Shown here: positions 50,356-59,016 of the stretch, one piece after another
Numbering within the stretch: the first letter of the stretch is position 1
How the letters are laid out: each line of letters begins with the position of its first letter
Assembly: GCA_964563395.1 (NCBI GenBank)
Contig: CAZLWK010000012.1
Span: 1-64,000, forward strand
Length of the DNA: 64,000 nucleotides
Source: JBEVOS01 sp964563395
Lineage (GTDB): Bacteria; Pseudomonadota; Alphaproteobacteria; Caulobacterales; Aquidulcibacteraceae
Direction: 5' to 3'
Made by a program: the position numbers and the translations under genes
Notes under the pieces: model-generated
Database searches by the model: none
The model's input: only the letters and a program-made list of their open reading frames with translations
Told to the model about the DNA's origin: nothing

Positions 50356-50988
50356 CTAGAATCGATAGCCGATTCCGGCCGAAATCACCCATGGATCGAT
50401 GTCGACATCGGCCGTCACCGCGCCGTTATTGATCGACACATCGGTGTTGATCCAGACCTTGCGTGCATCGAGATTGATCGCCCAGCGCTCATTGAGGCGA
50501 ATGTCCGCCCCGACTTGCAGCGCGGGCCCGACGCTGTCGTCATACGCGATATCGGTCACGACGCCGCCGGCGGGCAAATCCTCGTTGAAGAAATGCGTGT
50601 AGTTCACGCCCGCGCCGACATAAGGCTCGATCGCGCCGAAATTGGTCCAGCGATATTTGACGGTCAATGTCGGAGGAAACAGCGTCACCTCGCCGAGATC
50701 GACATCGTTCAAGATCGTGCCGACGGCCTTCACTTCGTGCGGCGCCACGCAGCACAAAAGCTCCATCGAGACATGCTCGCCGAAGAACCATTCAAGTTGA
50801 ACGGAGGGAACATATTCGTCCGATATGTCGGGCCCTCCGCCGATGGAGGTCTCCCCGCCCTCGTCCGGCAATACGCCGATAACACCCAGCTTGATCTGCA
50901 AGCGATCCTCGAACACGCCCGCTTGCACAGGCGCCGCGAGCGCGCCGAACAGCACGACGGCGGCGGCCGCCGTCTTCAGAATCCACAT
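50356..50988 (-). CDS. OmpW family outer-membrane beta-barrel
   Basis: 210-aa small porin: signal peptide (about residues 1-23, ending VQA), then strands typical of OmpW (QIKLGVIGVLPD, SVQLEWFFGEHVSMEL, TLTVKYRWTNFGAIEPYVGAGVNYTHFF) and a C-terminal barrel-ending Phe in GIGYRF. OmpW proteins carry hydrophobic molecules across the outer membrane. The ATG at 50988 is preferred over in-frame upstream sites lacking a signal peptide. Confidence 0.92.
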   Translation of the reverse strand: MWILKTAAAAVVLFGALAAPVQAGVFEDRLQIKLGVIGVLPDEGGETSIGGGPDISDEYVPSVQLEWFFGEHVSMELLCCVAPHEVKAVGTILNDVDLGEVTLFPPTLTVKYRWTNFGAIEPYVGAGVNYTHFFNEDLPAGGVVTDIAYDDSVGPALQVGADIRLNERWAINLDARKVWINTDVSINNGAVTADVDIDPWVISAGIGYRF

Positions 50989-51154
50989 GCCCTTCTCCCT
51001 CACTATCCCCGCGGCGGTGAAAGAAGGTCGCGATGCGGCGTGCGCATCGTTGATCGTCGTCAAATCGATTGCGGCGCGCGGTCGCAGGACCGCCATAAGA
51101 GCGCCCCGATCGAGGCGCGACCTGAACGCAAGACACAATTCAGGGGAGCGGACG

Positions 51155-52891
51155 ATGATGCCACGAGCGAAGCGTTGGCGCGCGGCGGGCGCGGCGTGCC
51201 TCATGCTGGCGGCCTGCGCGACGCCGCCTGCGCAACAGACCACGCGAAGCGATGCGCCGGAGGCGCGCATTCCCCCACCCAGTGTCGCCGCCGAAGCGCG
51301 CGACCGCATGGGTCCTCCCCCGCCGCCGCCCCCGCCCTCCGCGCTCCCCACGATTGGCGGCGCGTTGATGTCTCAAGCGCAACGCGCGCCGCAGCCCATG
51401 CCCGGCGATGTCGACCGCGAGCGGTATCAGCACGAGGACACAAATCCGGTGCGCCAGGTCGCGGAGGCGCCGGTCTCCACCTTTTCCATCGATGTCGACA
51501 CGGCGTCCTACGCCAATGTGCGGCGCATGTTGAACGCGGGGCGCCTGCCGCCGCGCGACGCGGTGCGCACGGAAGAGCTGATCAATTATTTCCGCTACGA
51601 TTATCCCTTGCCGGCGCAGCGCACGCAGCCGTTCTCAACCTTCGTCGCGGTCGCGCCCTCGCCCTGGGCGGAGGGGCGTGAAATCGTGCATATCGGCCTG
51701 CAAGGCTATCACCTCATTCCGCGTGAGCGGCCGGCGCTCAATCTCGTGCTGCTGATCGACGTCTCCGGCTCCATGGGCGAAGAGAACAAACTTCCGCTCG
51801 CCCTTCGCGGCTTTCGCGAACTGGTCGATCAATTGCGTCCGCAAGACCGCATCGCCATCGCCGTCTATGCCGGCGCGGCGGGCGAAATCCTGCCGCCAAC
51901 GCCCGGCAATGAAAAAGCGCGTATCATCGCCGCCTTCGAAAACCTTCAAGCCGGCGGTTCGACCGCGGGTGGCGAGGGGTTGCGCCTCGCCTATGCGCTG
52001 GCCGAACGCCATTTCAACCGCAACGCCATCAACCGCGTGATGATCGCCACGGACGGCGATTTCAACGTGGGCATCAACGATCCGCAACAGCTGGAGGATT
52101 TCGTCACGCGTCAGCGCGAAACCGGAATCTATCTCTCCGTGCTCGGCTTCGGCGGCGGCAATTACAATGACGCGCTGATGCAGCGCCTGGCGCAGAACGG
52201 CAATGGCGTGGCCGCCTATATCGACACCTTCGCCGAAGCGCGCCGTGTGCTGCGCGACGAAATCGCCGCGCAGATGTTCCCCATCGCCAATGACGTGAAG
52301 ATCCAGGTCGAGTTCAATCCGCGCGCGGTCGCCGAATATCGCCTCATCGGCTACGAGACTCGCATGTTGAACCGCGAGGATTTCAACAATGACCGCGTCG
52401 ACGCCGGCGAGATCGGCGCGGGCCACGCGGTGACGGCGATCTATGAGATCACCCGCCCTGGCGGGCGCACGCTGACCGATCCGCTGCGCTACCAGGCCGC
52501 GCCGACGCCCAGCGCGGGCGGGACCGAGATCGCCTTCCTGCGCGTGCGCTACAAGCTGCCGGGCGAGAGCCAGAGCCGGCTGATCGAGCGCGCGATCACG
52601 CCCGCGGACCGGCACGCGAGCCTCGCGGCCGCGCCCGAGGCGACGCGCTGGGCCGGCGCGGTCGCCAGCTTCGGGCAGATGCTGCGCGAGGACCCCTTCC
52701 TCGACGAGGGCTTCGCCTATGACGACGTCATCGCCTTGGCCCAGGGCGCGCGCGGGCGCGACGAGGACGGCTGGCGGGCCGAGTTCGTCCAACTGGCGCG
52801 GGCGGCGCAGAGCGCGGCGGGGCTGCCCAAGCTCCAAAGCCAGGTCCGGCCCGAGCCGCCGCGCCCCATACCCGCGCCAAGGCCAAGATAA
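51155..52891 (+). CDS. vWA-domain lipoprotein, YfbK-like
   Basis: 578-aa lipoprotein (lipobox LAAC, Cys24) of the YfbK family. A Pro-rich linker (about residues 50-60, with an eight-Pro run) leads to a von Willebrand factor N-terminal domain (STFSIDVDTASYANVRRMLNAGRLPPRDAVRTEELINYF has the conserved core) and the vWA domain with MIDAS DVSGS starting at Asp202. A C-terminal DUF3520-like domain follows. Envelope-anchored, function unknown. AGGGGAG precedes the ATG; 51158 is an alternative start. Confidence 0.9.
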   Translation: MMPRAKRWRAAGAACLMLAACATPPAQQTTRSDAPEARIPPPSVAAEARDRMGPPPPPPPPSALPTIGGALMSQAQRAPQPMPGDVDRERYQHEDTNPVRQVAEAPVSTFSIDVDTASYANVRRMLNAGRLPPRDAVRTEELINYFRYDYPLPAQRTQPFSTFVAVAPSPWAEGREIVHIGLQGYHLIPRERPALNLVLLIDVSGSMGEENKLPLALRGFRELVDQLRPQDRIAIAVYAGAAGEILPPTPGNEKARIIAAFENLQAGGSTAGGEGLRLAYALAERHFNRNAINRVMIATDGDFNVGINDPQQLEDFVTRQRETGIYLSVLGFGGGNYNDALMQRLAQNGNGVAAYIDTFAEARRVLRDEIAAQMFPIANDVKIQVEFNPRAVAEYRLIGYETRMLNREDFNNDRVDAGEIGAGHAVTAIYEITRPGGRTLTDPLRYQAAPTPSAGGTEIAFLRVRYKLPGESQSRLIERAITPADRHASLAAAPEATRWAGAVASFGQMLREDPFLDEGFAYDDVIALAQGARGRDEDGWRAEFVQLARAAQSAAGLPKLQSQVRPEPPRPIPAPRPR

Positions 52892-52984
52892 ATTAGCTTT
52901 ATCAGGGATTTAGAACGGAGCGTCCGGATTGCGTCGGGGCCTGTGCGTTGGGGACAAATCGCCGCCCCGCGCTTGCCCGGGGCC

Positions 52985-53013
52985 TTGACGCGGGCGCGCC
53001 GTGCGCCTAAATC
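52985..53013 (+). promoter_or_regulatory. groESL promoter with overlapping sigma-70/sigma-32 elements
   Basis: TTGACG (52985-52990), a 17-bp spacer and TAAATC (53008-53013) form a housekeeping-type promoter. The same DNA reads CTTG ... CCTAAAT, close to the alphaproteobacterial RpoH consensus. The predicted transcription start falls at about 53020, next to the CIRCE-like element. Confidence 0.6.
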
Positions 53014-53020
53014 GCGCCCG

Positions 53021-53047
53021 TTAGCAACCGACCGAGGTGAGTGCCAA
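53021..53047 (+). promoter_or_regulatory. CIRCE-like HrcA operator upstream of groES
   Basis: TTAGCAACC-N9-GAGTGCCAA matches the CIRCE consensus (TTAGCACTC-N9-GAGTGCTAA) at 15 of 18 arm positions and lies at the predicted transcription start. HrcA would repress groESL there; hrcA is not in the window. A further inverted repeat, TGTTT-GT-AAACA (53063-53074), sits in the leader. Confidence 0.75.
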
Positions 53048-53112
53048 TGGCTCTGCTTCGCTTGTTTGTAAACAGAAATCATCCTGCGAACGGAAATCAA
53101 AAGGAGACCAGC

Positions 53113-53433
53113 GTGGCCAGCTTTCGTCCGCTGCACGATCGCGTGCTCGTCAAGCGCGTGAAGGAAGAAGAGAAGACCAAGGGCGGGATCATCATCCCCG
53201 ACACCGCCAAGGAAAAGCCCCAGGAAGGCGAAGTCGTCGCCGTCGGCCCCGGCGGACGCGACGAGGACGGCGAGCGCATCGCCATGGACGTGAAGGTCGG
53301 CGACCGCATCCTGTTCGGCAAGTGGTCGGGCACGGAAGTCACCATCGATGGCGAAGAGCTCCTGATCATGAAGGAGAGCGACATCATGGGCGTGATCGAA
53401 GGCAAGGAAGCGAAGGGCAAGAAGGCCGCCTAA
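53113..53433 (+). CDS. groES: Co-chaperonin GroES
   Basis: 106-aa GroES, the heptameric lid of GroEL. FRPLHDRVLVKRVKEEEKTKGGIIIPDTAKEKPQEGEVVAVG is unmistakable (shown in part: mobile loop TKGGIIIPDTAKEKP). The GTG at 53113 is preferred: AAGGAGA lies five bases before it and the family N-terminus begins there. An in-frame ATG at 53047 adds 22 non-conserved residues that overlap the CIRCE-like site. First gene of groES-groEL. Confidence 0.97.
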   Translation: MASFRPLHDRVLVKRVKEEEKTKGGIIIPDTAKEKPQEGEVVAVGPGGRDEDGERIAMDVKVGDRILFGKWSGTEVTIDGEELLIMKESDIMGVIEGKEAKGKKAA

Positions 53434-53478
53434 GGGCGCCGCGCTCTTTCTCCCCCTTTCATATTTCAAGAGGAAAAC

Positions 53479-55125
53479 ATGGCAGCGAAACTCGTCAATT
53501 TTGGCGCCGATGCGCGTGAGCGCATGCTTCAAGGCGTCGACATCCTCGCCAACGCGGTGAAGGTCACGCTCGGTCCCAAGGGCCGCAACGTCGTTATCGA
53601 GAAATCCTTCGGCGCCCCGCGCACCACGAAGGACGGCGTCACGGTCGCGAAGGAAATCGAGCTGGAAGATAAGTTCCAGAACATGGGCGCCCAGCTGATC
53701 CGCGAAGTGGCGTCCAAGACCAATGACGAAGCCGGCGACGGCACCACCACCGCCACCGTGCTGGCTCAAGCGATCGTCCGCGAAGGCATGAAGGCCGTCT
53801 CGTCCGGCCGCAACCCGATGGATTTGCGCCGGGGCATCGACAAGGCCGTCACCGCCATCGTCGCCGACCTCAAGTCGAAGGCCCAGAAAGTGAAGGGCTC
53901 GGCCGAAATCGCGCAAGTCGGCACGATTTCCGCCAATGGCGACACCGACATCGGCAAATTCCTCGCCGACGCGATGGCCAAGGTCGGCAATGAAGGCGTG
54001 ATCACGGTCGAGGAAGCCAAGTCGCTGGAAACCGAACTCGATGTCGTGGAAGGCATGCAATTCGACCGCGGCTATCTCTCGCCCTATTTCATCACCAACG
54101 CCGACAAGATGGACGCCACGCTCGAAGAGCCGCTGATCCTGCTCTTCGAAAAGAAGCTGTCCTCGCTGCAGCCGATGCTGCCGATTCTGGAAGCGGTCGT
54201 GCAAAATGGCCGTCCGCTCCTGATCATCGCGGAAGACGTCGAAGGCGAAGCGCTCGCCACGCTGGTGGTCAACAAGCTGCGCGGCGGCCTCAAGGTCGCG
54301 GCGGTGAAAGCCCCGGGCTTCGGCGATCGCCGCAAGGCCATGCTGGAAGACATCGCCATCCTCACGGGCGGCCAAGTCATCAGCGAAGACCTGGGCATCA
54401 AGCTCGAGAACGTCACCATCGACATGCTCGGCAAGGCCAAGAAGGTCGTCGTCAAGAAGGACGACACCACCGTCGTCGACGGCTATGGCGACAAGAAGGA
54501 CATTGAAGGCCGCATCAATCAGATCCGCGCCCAGATCGAGGAAACGACGTCCGATTATGACCGCGAGAAGCTGCAAGAGCGTCTCGCCAAGCTGGCGGGC
54601 GGCGTGGCCGTGATCAAGGTCGGCGGGGCCACCGAAGTCGAGGTGAAGGAGCGCAAGGATCGCGTCGATGACGCGCTCAACGCGACCCGCGCCGCGGTCG
54701 AGGAAGGCATCGTCCCCGGCGGCGGCGTGGCGCTCCTGCGCGCGGCGCTGAAGCTCGACGTCAAGGGCGACAACGAAGACCAGAATGTCGGCGTGGCGAT
54801 CGTGCGCAAGGCGCTCGAGGCGCCGATCCGTCAGATCGCGGAAAACGCCGGCGTGGAAGGCTCCATCGTCGTCGGCAAGCTGCGTGAATCGAAGGACGAC
54901 AATTTCGGCTTCAACGCGCAGACCGAGCAATATGTCGACATGATCAAGGCCGGCATCATCGACCCCGTGAAGGTCGTGCGCACGGCGCTGCAGGACGCGG
55001 CCTCGGTCGCCGGCCTCATCATCACGACGGAAGCCTCGATCGCCGAAGCGCCGAAGAAGTCCTCGGGCGGCGCGCCCGGCGGCATGCCCGGTGGCATGGG
55101 CGGCATGGGCGACATGGATTTCTAA
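53479..55125 (+). CDS. groEL: Chaperonin GroEL
   Basis: 548-aa 60-kDa chaperonin. ATP site residues GDGTTTATVL with Asp87, the equatorial, intermediate and apical domains complete, and a C-terminal GGM-type tail (GGMPGGMGGMGDMDF). Folds cytosolic proteins with GroES. A GAGGAAA precedes the ATG. Followed by a rho-independent terminator at 55154. No second copy in the window. Confidence 0.99.
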   Translation: MAAKLVNFGADARERMLQGVDILANAVKVTLGPKGRNVVIEKSFGAPRTTKDGVTVAKEIELEDKFQNMGAQLIREVASKTNDEAGDGTTTATVLAQAIVREGMKAVSSGRNPMDLRRGIDKAVTAIVADLKSKAQKVKGSAEIAQVGTISANGDTDIGKFLADAMAKVGNEGVITVEEAKSLETELDVVEGMQFDRGYLSPYFITNADKMDATLEEPLILLFEKKLSSLQPMLPILEAVVQNGRPLLIIAEDVEGEALATLVVNKLRGGLKVAAVKAPGFGDRRKAMLEDIAILTGGQVISEDLGIKLENVTIDMLGKAKKVVVKKDDTTVVDGYGDKKDIEGRINQIRAQIEETTSDYDREKLQERLAKLAGGVAVIKVGGATEVEVKERKDRVDDALNATRAAVEEGIVPGGGVALLRAALKLDVKGDNEDQNVGVAIVRKALEAPIRQIAENAGVEGSIVVGKLRESKDDNFGFNAQTEQYVDMIKAGIIDPVKVVRTALQDAASVAGLIITTEASIAEAPKKSSGGAPGGMPGGMGGMGDMDF

Positions 55126-55153
55126 GGACATCCATCAATCGCCACGGAAACGG

Positions 55154-55183
55154 AAACGGCGGAGCGCAAGCTCCGCCGTTTTT
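55154..55183 (+). terminator. Rho-independent terminator after groEL
   Basis: AAACGGCGGAGC and GCTCCGCCGTTT arms (12 bp) around a GCAA loop, followed by Ts. It lies 28 bp past the groEL stop and 3 bp from the end of the convergent membrane-protein gene, so it may serve both. Confidence 0.9.
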
Positions 55184-55186
55184 GAT

Positions 55187-55573
55187 TTACAGCAGCGGCG
55201 CCATCGCGGCCTCGGGCGCGGCCATGGAGACCGCCAGTCCAAGGGCGATGAGGGCGAATGCGCTGGTGAGTATCGGCGAACGGCGCGCAAGGCCCGTGGC
55301 CAGGAGCGCCGCAACGGCGCCCGCGTTCGAGACGAGCCCCATGATCGTCACGCCCCATGGGAATGCGCCGCTCGCGAGGACGAAAAATCCGGACGCATAG
55401 CCGACAAGCAGCGCATTCACCGCCACGCCATAAAGGCGCAGCCAGGCGATCGCCTCCCCGCCTAGTCCCGAGCGCTTCGACAAATATGCCTGCGGCGCCA
55501 AAACCAGCGGCGCGGAGACACCCACCAAAGTCACGCCAATCTTGAACGCGAGCAGCAAAGCAAGATAAGACAT
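55187..55573 (-). CDS. Four-TM membrane protein facing an HxlR regulator
   Basis: 128-aa hydrophobic protein with about four membrane helices (LALLLAFKIGVTLVGVSAPLV, WLRLYGVAVNALLVGY, GVTIMGLVSNAGAVAALLATG, ILTSAFALIALGLAVSMAA). I do not recognise the family. The ATG at 55573 is chosen; longer frames run into the divergent regulator. Its promoter region contains a perfect palindrome, so it is probably the target of the HxlR protein. The likely role is transport or quinone/lipid-related, but this is unsupported. Confidence 0.75.
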   Translation of the reverse strand: MSYLALLLAFKIGVTLVGVSAPLVLAPQAYLSKRSGLGGEAIAWLRLYGVAVNALLVGYASGFFVLASGAFPWGVTIMGLVSNAGAVAALLATGLARRSPILTSAFALIALGLAVSMAAPEAAMAPLL

Positions 55574-55586
55574 CCCCACCTCCATT

Positions 55587-55602
55587 CTAAGTTCGAACTT
55601 AG
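55587..55602. promoter_or_regulatory. 16-bp perfect palindrome, probable HxlR operator
   Basis: CTAAGTTCGAACTTAG is self-complementary and centred in the 37-bp gap between the divergent membrane-protein gene (ATG 55573) and the HxlR gene (ATG 55611). It could repress both. Confidence 0.8.
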
Positions 55603-55610
55603 GACTTACA

Positions 55611-56072
55611 ATGCCCCTCAAGTCAAGCTCGCCTCGGATTGAGCGCTCTCCGATCCCAATGGAGACGTGCGGCATGGCCCATGCGGCGGACGTCATGGGG
55701 GATCGATGGGTGCTGTTGATCCTGCGCAGCGTGCTCTATGGGGTGAGCCGCTTCGCCGATCTGCAAGCGGAGTTAGGCATTTCGCGCGGCATCCTCAGCG
55801 AGCGGCTGGAGCGGCTCGTTCAAGCCGGGCTTCTCGAACGCCACGCCTATCAGGAAACGGGCGCCCGCCCGCGGGAGGAATATCGCCCGACGAAAGCAGC
55901 GCGCGCGCTTACGCTGGCCTTCGCGGCGCTGCAGCAATGGGGCGATGTGTGGCTCCGCGCCGCGCCCCCGCCGGCGCGACCGAGATCGCGACTTACGGGC
56001 GAGCCGCTCAAGGTGGCGTTCGTCACCAGCGACGGCGTCGTCACGCCTGAGCGGGACGTCATCATGGGATGA
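55611..56072 (+). CDS. HxlR family transcriptional regulator
   Basis: 153-aa winged-helix regulator. CGMAHAADVMGDRWVLLILRSVLYGVSRF is the family hallmark, with a single N-terminal Cys (Cys20, or Cys4 from a downstream start at 55659) at the place where HxlR relatives such as HypR and YodB sense electrophiles or hypochlorite. Helix SRGILSERLERLVQAGLLER is the recognition region. The tail past about residue 120 is atypically Pro/Arg-rich. Diverges from the membrane-protein gene over the palindrome. Confidence 0.9.
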   Translation: MPLKSSSPRIERSPIPMETCGMAHAADVMGDRWVLLILRSVLYGVSRFADLQAELGISRGILSERLERLVQAGLLERHAYQETGARPREEYRPTKAARALTLAFAALQQWGDVWLRAAPPPARPRSRLTGEPLKVAFVTSDGVVTPERDVIMG

Positions 56073-57218
56073 TCAAAGCGTGCGGCGGAAGCGCAGCAGC
56101 GCGAGCGTCGCCAGCGCGAGCATGATCGCGGCGAGCCAGGCGAGTTCGCCGCCGATCGCGTCGAGCCCAGAATCCTTCAACATCACCGCGCGCACGAGTC
56201 GCACGAAATGCGTGAGCGGCAGCGCCTCGCCGATGGCTTGCGCCCAGGCGGGCATGGCCTGAAACGGAAACATGAAGCCGGAAAGAAGGATCGACGGCAG
56301 GAACACGAAGAAGGTGAGCTGCATCGCCTGCATCTGCGTGCGCGCCACCGTGGAGATGAGATAGCCCAGCATCAGATTGGCGAAAATGAAGACGACGACG
56401 CCCAGCGTGAACGCCAGCCAATCGCTGGGCATCGGCAAGTCGAACAGGAACGCGCCCGCGAACAGCACCAGCACCGTCTGCACCATGCCCACGAGCACGT
56501 AGGGCGATGTCTTGCCAAGCATGATTTCAAGCGGGCGCGCCGGCGTGGCGAGCAGCGTTTCCATCGTGCCGCGCTCGCTTTCGCGCGTGAGCGCGATCGA
56601 CGTGATCATCACCAGGGTCATGGTGAGAATGACGCCAAGAAGACCCGGCACGATATTGAACGCGGTGATCGCCTCGGGATTATAGAAGCGCTGCGCCACG
56701 ATCTCGTAGGGCGCATCGTTGGGCGCGAGGCGCGCGAGCGGCCCCTCGAAGGCTTGTGCGAAAGCGCTTTGCGCGATGCCCGGGAGCGCGGCGAGCGGCC
56801 CGGCCGTGGCGGTGGGATCGCTCGCATCGGCGGCGATAAGGATTTGCGGGCGTTCGCCGCGCACCAGGCTTTCCTCAAAGCCGCCCGGCAGCGCGATCAT
56901 GAAGGTCGCGCCTCCCTCCTGCAGCGCGCGGGCGCCCTCGCTCTCGGTTGCAACGACGCGCTCGATCCGGAAATAGCGCGAGGCCTCCAGCGCGGACACG
57001 AAGCTGCGCGTCATCGGCCCCTCTTCGCGCTGCACGACGATTGTCGGCAAATTACGCGGATCGGTGTTGATGGCGTAGCCGAACAGCAGCAATTGCATCA
57101 CCGGCATCATCACCATCATGGCGAAGGTGAGCCGATCGCGGCGCATCTGCACGATCTCCTTGAGAAACACCGCGCCGAGCCGCATCGGAGACAGCGCGCC
57201 GCGCAAAGTCGCGATCAT
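56073..57218 (-). CDS. ABC-2 type exporter permease
   Basis: 381-aa YhhJ/YbhS-like permease: a first membrane helix after residue 30, a large periplasmic loop (about residues 55-185), then five helices with the ABC-2 motif RESERGTMETLLATPARPLEIMLGK. Works with the ATPase and HlyD gene upstream in a tripartite drug or small-molecule exporter. Its ATG overlaps the ATPase stop by four bases. Only one permease gene is present, whereas related operons often carry two, so a homodimer is expected. Confidence 0.9.
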   Translation of the reverse strand: MIATLRGALSPMRLGAVFLKEIVQMRRDRLTFAMMVMMPVMQLLLFGYAINTDPRNLPTIVVQREEGPMTRSFVSALEASRYFRIERVVATESEGARALQEGGATFMIALPGGFEESLVRGERPQILIAADASDPTATAGPLAALPGIAQSAFAQAFEGPLARLAPNDAPYEIVAQRFYNPEAITAFNIVPGLLGVILTMTLVMITSIALTRESERGTMETLLATPARPLEIMLGKTSPYVLVGMVQTVLVLFAGAFLFDLPMPSDWLAFTLGVVVFIFANLMLGYLISTVARTQMQAMQLTFFVFLPSILLSGFMFPFQAMPAWAQAIGEALPLTHFVRLVRAVMLKDSGLDAIGGELAWLAAIMLALATLALLRFRRTL

Positions 57219-58126
57219 TGGAAATTATCCGCGCTCTGGCCCATGAGATGGATGAAGCTCTCTTCAAGGCCGACCTCCATCGGCTCGGCCTTGAGATCGG
57301 GGAGCGCGCGCAGCGCCGCCTTGAGGCGCGCTTCATCGCGTCCGCACACATGCACTTCCGTGCCGAAGCGCGCGACGAGTTCAACGCCCGGCGCGGCGCG
57401 CAGGGCTTCTTCGGCGGCGTCCAGATCGTGCGCTCGCACGCGCCACGCGAAGAGCCCGGTCATCGCCGGCACGCTTTGTGTCGGGGCGTCGATCAATTTT
57501 CGGCCATAGGCGATGTAGGCGATGGAATCGCATTGCACGGCCTCGTCCATGTAATGCGTGGAGACAAGCGTGGTGACGCCCTGGCGCGCATAGGCGCGGA
57601 TCTGATCCCAGAAATCGCGCCGCGCCTTGGGATCGACGCCCGCCGTCGGCTCGTCGAGCAGCAACAGATCCGGCTCATGGATCATGCAGGCGGCGAGCGC
57701 CAGGCGCTGCTTCCAGCCGCCGGACAAGCTGCCTGAAAGCTGCGTCGCGCGCTCCTTGAGGCCCAATTGATCGAGCGCGGCGCCGACGCGCCCGCCAATA
57801 TCGTCCATCTCATAGAGGCGCGCGACGAATTCCAGATTCTCGCGGATCGACAAATCCTCGTAGAGCGAGAAGCGCTGCGTCATGTAGCCGGTGCGCGCCT
57901 TGATGCGGTCGCTCTCGCGCAGCACGTCATAACCGAGCACGCGCCCGCTGCCCGCGTCTGGCTTGAGCAAGCCGCACACCATGCGGATGGTGGTGGTCTT
58001 GCCCGATCCGTTGGGGCCGAGAAATCCGTAGATCGCGCCGCGCGGCACTTTCAGCGCCAGATCGTCGACGACGATCTTGTCGCCGAAGCGCTTGGTGAGG
58101 CCGGCGACGTCGATGACGTCGCTCAT
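57215..58126 (-). CDS. ABC exporter ATP-binding protein
   Basis: 303-aa ATPase. Walker A GPNGSGKTTT (about residues 37-46), signature LSGSLSGGWKQRLALA, Walker B LLLLDEPTAGVDP, switch His in STHYMDEA. It matches the YbhF/CcmA-type single-domain subunits of HlyD-linked ABC exporters. A C-terminal region of about 80 residues follows the nucleotide domain. ATGA overlaps join it to both neighbours. Confidence 0.93.
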   Translation of the reverse strand: MSDVIDVAGLTKRFGDKIVVDDLALKVPRGAIYGFLGPNGSGKTTTIRMVCGLLKPDAGSGRVLGYDVLRESDRIKARTGYMTQRFSLYEDLSIRENLEFVARLYEMDDIGGRVGAALDQLGLKERATQLSGSLSGGWKQRLALAACMIHEPDLLLLDEPTAGVDPKARRDFWDQIRAYARQGVTTLVSTHYMDEAVQCDSIAYIAYGRKLIDAPTQSVPAMTGLFAWRVRAHDLDAAEEALRAAPGVELVARFGTEVHVCGRDEARLKAALRALPDLKAEPMEVGLEESFIHLMGQSADNFQ

Positions 58127-59013
58127 GACGCGCGCTCAGGCGAAAGGCGCACATCCACCGGCAAGCCCGGACGAATGGCGGCCGGATCGCTGGGCGCGGC
58201 CTCGACCAGGAACACAAGGCTCTCGCGCGTGTCGCGGCTATAGATGATCGGCGCGGTATAGCTCGGCTCGCGCGCCACGAAAGTGACACGCCCGGTCAAG
58301 CCGTCGGGGCAGCCGTCGCATGCGATCGCGACGCGCGCGCCCAGCGGCAGAGCGGCGATCGAAGCCTCGGGCGCGAAGAAGCGCACCTTCATGTTTTGCG
58401 GCGGCAACAGCGCCAGGATCGGCTCGCCCGCATTCACCACCTCGCCCTCGCGGCGGAATATGCGCTCCACGCGCCCGGCCATGGGCGCGCGCACGGCGGC
58501 GTCCGCGCGGCGCACGCGCGCCAGCCGCTCATCCGCGCCCGCCGCGCCGGTCTCGCGGGACGCGGCGATTTGTTCGGCGCGGGCCTGCGCGAGCTGCGCC
58601 TCGGCGGCGCGGAGCGCGGCCTTGTCTTCATCGAAGCGCGCGTCGGCGATCCAGCCCTCGGCGTGCAATTGCGCGGTGCGCGCGAAGGCGAGCCGCGCGC
58701 GCTCCGCCTCCGCCGACGCGCTGCGGATGGCGGCGGCGCGCACCGAGGCGCTGCGGGCGCGCGCGGCCTCGGCGCTAAAGCCGGCGGCGGCGAGCGAAGC
58801 GTCGACCCGCGCGGAATCGAGCCGGGCGAGCGGCGCGTCGGCGGCGACCTCATCGCCCGCTTCCACCAGGAGCGCGTCGATGCGCCCGCCCTCCACCGCG
58901 CTCAAATAAAGATACTCGCCCTCGCCATAGCCGGTGAGCGTGGGCGCGGTGTCCGCGTCGCACGCGGCGAGCATGCCGAGCGCGACCATGGCGAATGCAG
59001 AAAAAACTCTCAT
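58123..59013 (-). CDS. HlyD/MFP family periplasmic adaptor of the ABC exporter
   Basis: 296-aa membrane-fusion protein, lipoprotein-like (lipobox LAAC, Cys18). Biotinyl-lipoyl half (GGRIDALLVEAGDEVAADAPLARLD), an Ala/Arg/Glu-rich coiled hairpin (about residues 70-160), then the second lipoyl half (VRAPMAGRVERIFRREGEVVNAGEPILAL). It would bridge the inner-membrane ABC pump to an outer-membrane channel not encoded nearby. It starts three bases after the tetR stop. Confidence 0.92.
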   Translation of the reverse strand: MRVFSAFAMVALGMLAACDADTAPTLTGYGEGEYLYLSAVEGGRIDALLVEAGDEVAADAPLARLDSARVDASLAAAGFSAEAARARSASVRAAAIRSASAEAERARLAFARTAQLHAEGWIADARFDEDKAALRAAEAQLAQARAEQIAASRETGAAGADERLARVRRADAAVRAPMAGRVERIFRREGEVVNAGEPILALLPPQNMKVRFFAPEASIAALPLGARVAIACDGCPDGLTGRVTFVAREPSYTAPIIYSRDTRESLVFLVEAAPSDPAAIRPGLPVDVRLSPERAS

Positions 59014-59016
59014 GCC

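Noticed and set aside
53041..53112. Longer groES beginning at ATG 53047
   Set aside because: The extra 22 residues are not GroES-like and overlap the CIRCE-like operator; AAGGAGA supports the GTG at 53113.
52717..55131. An 804-codon minus-strand open frame opposite groESL
   Set aside because: Entirely antisense to well-conserved groES and groEL codons; the Asp/Leu-rich product is a mirror of GroEL codon use.
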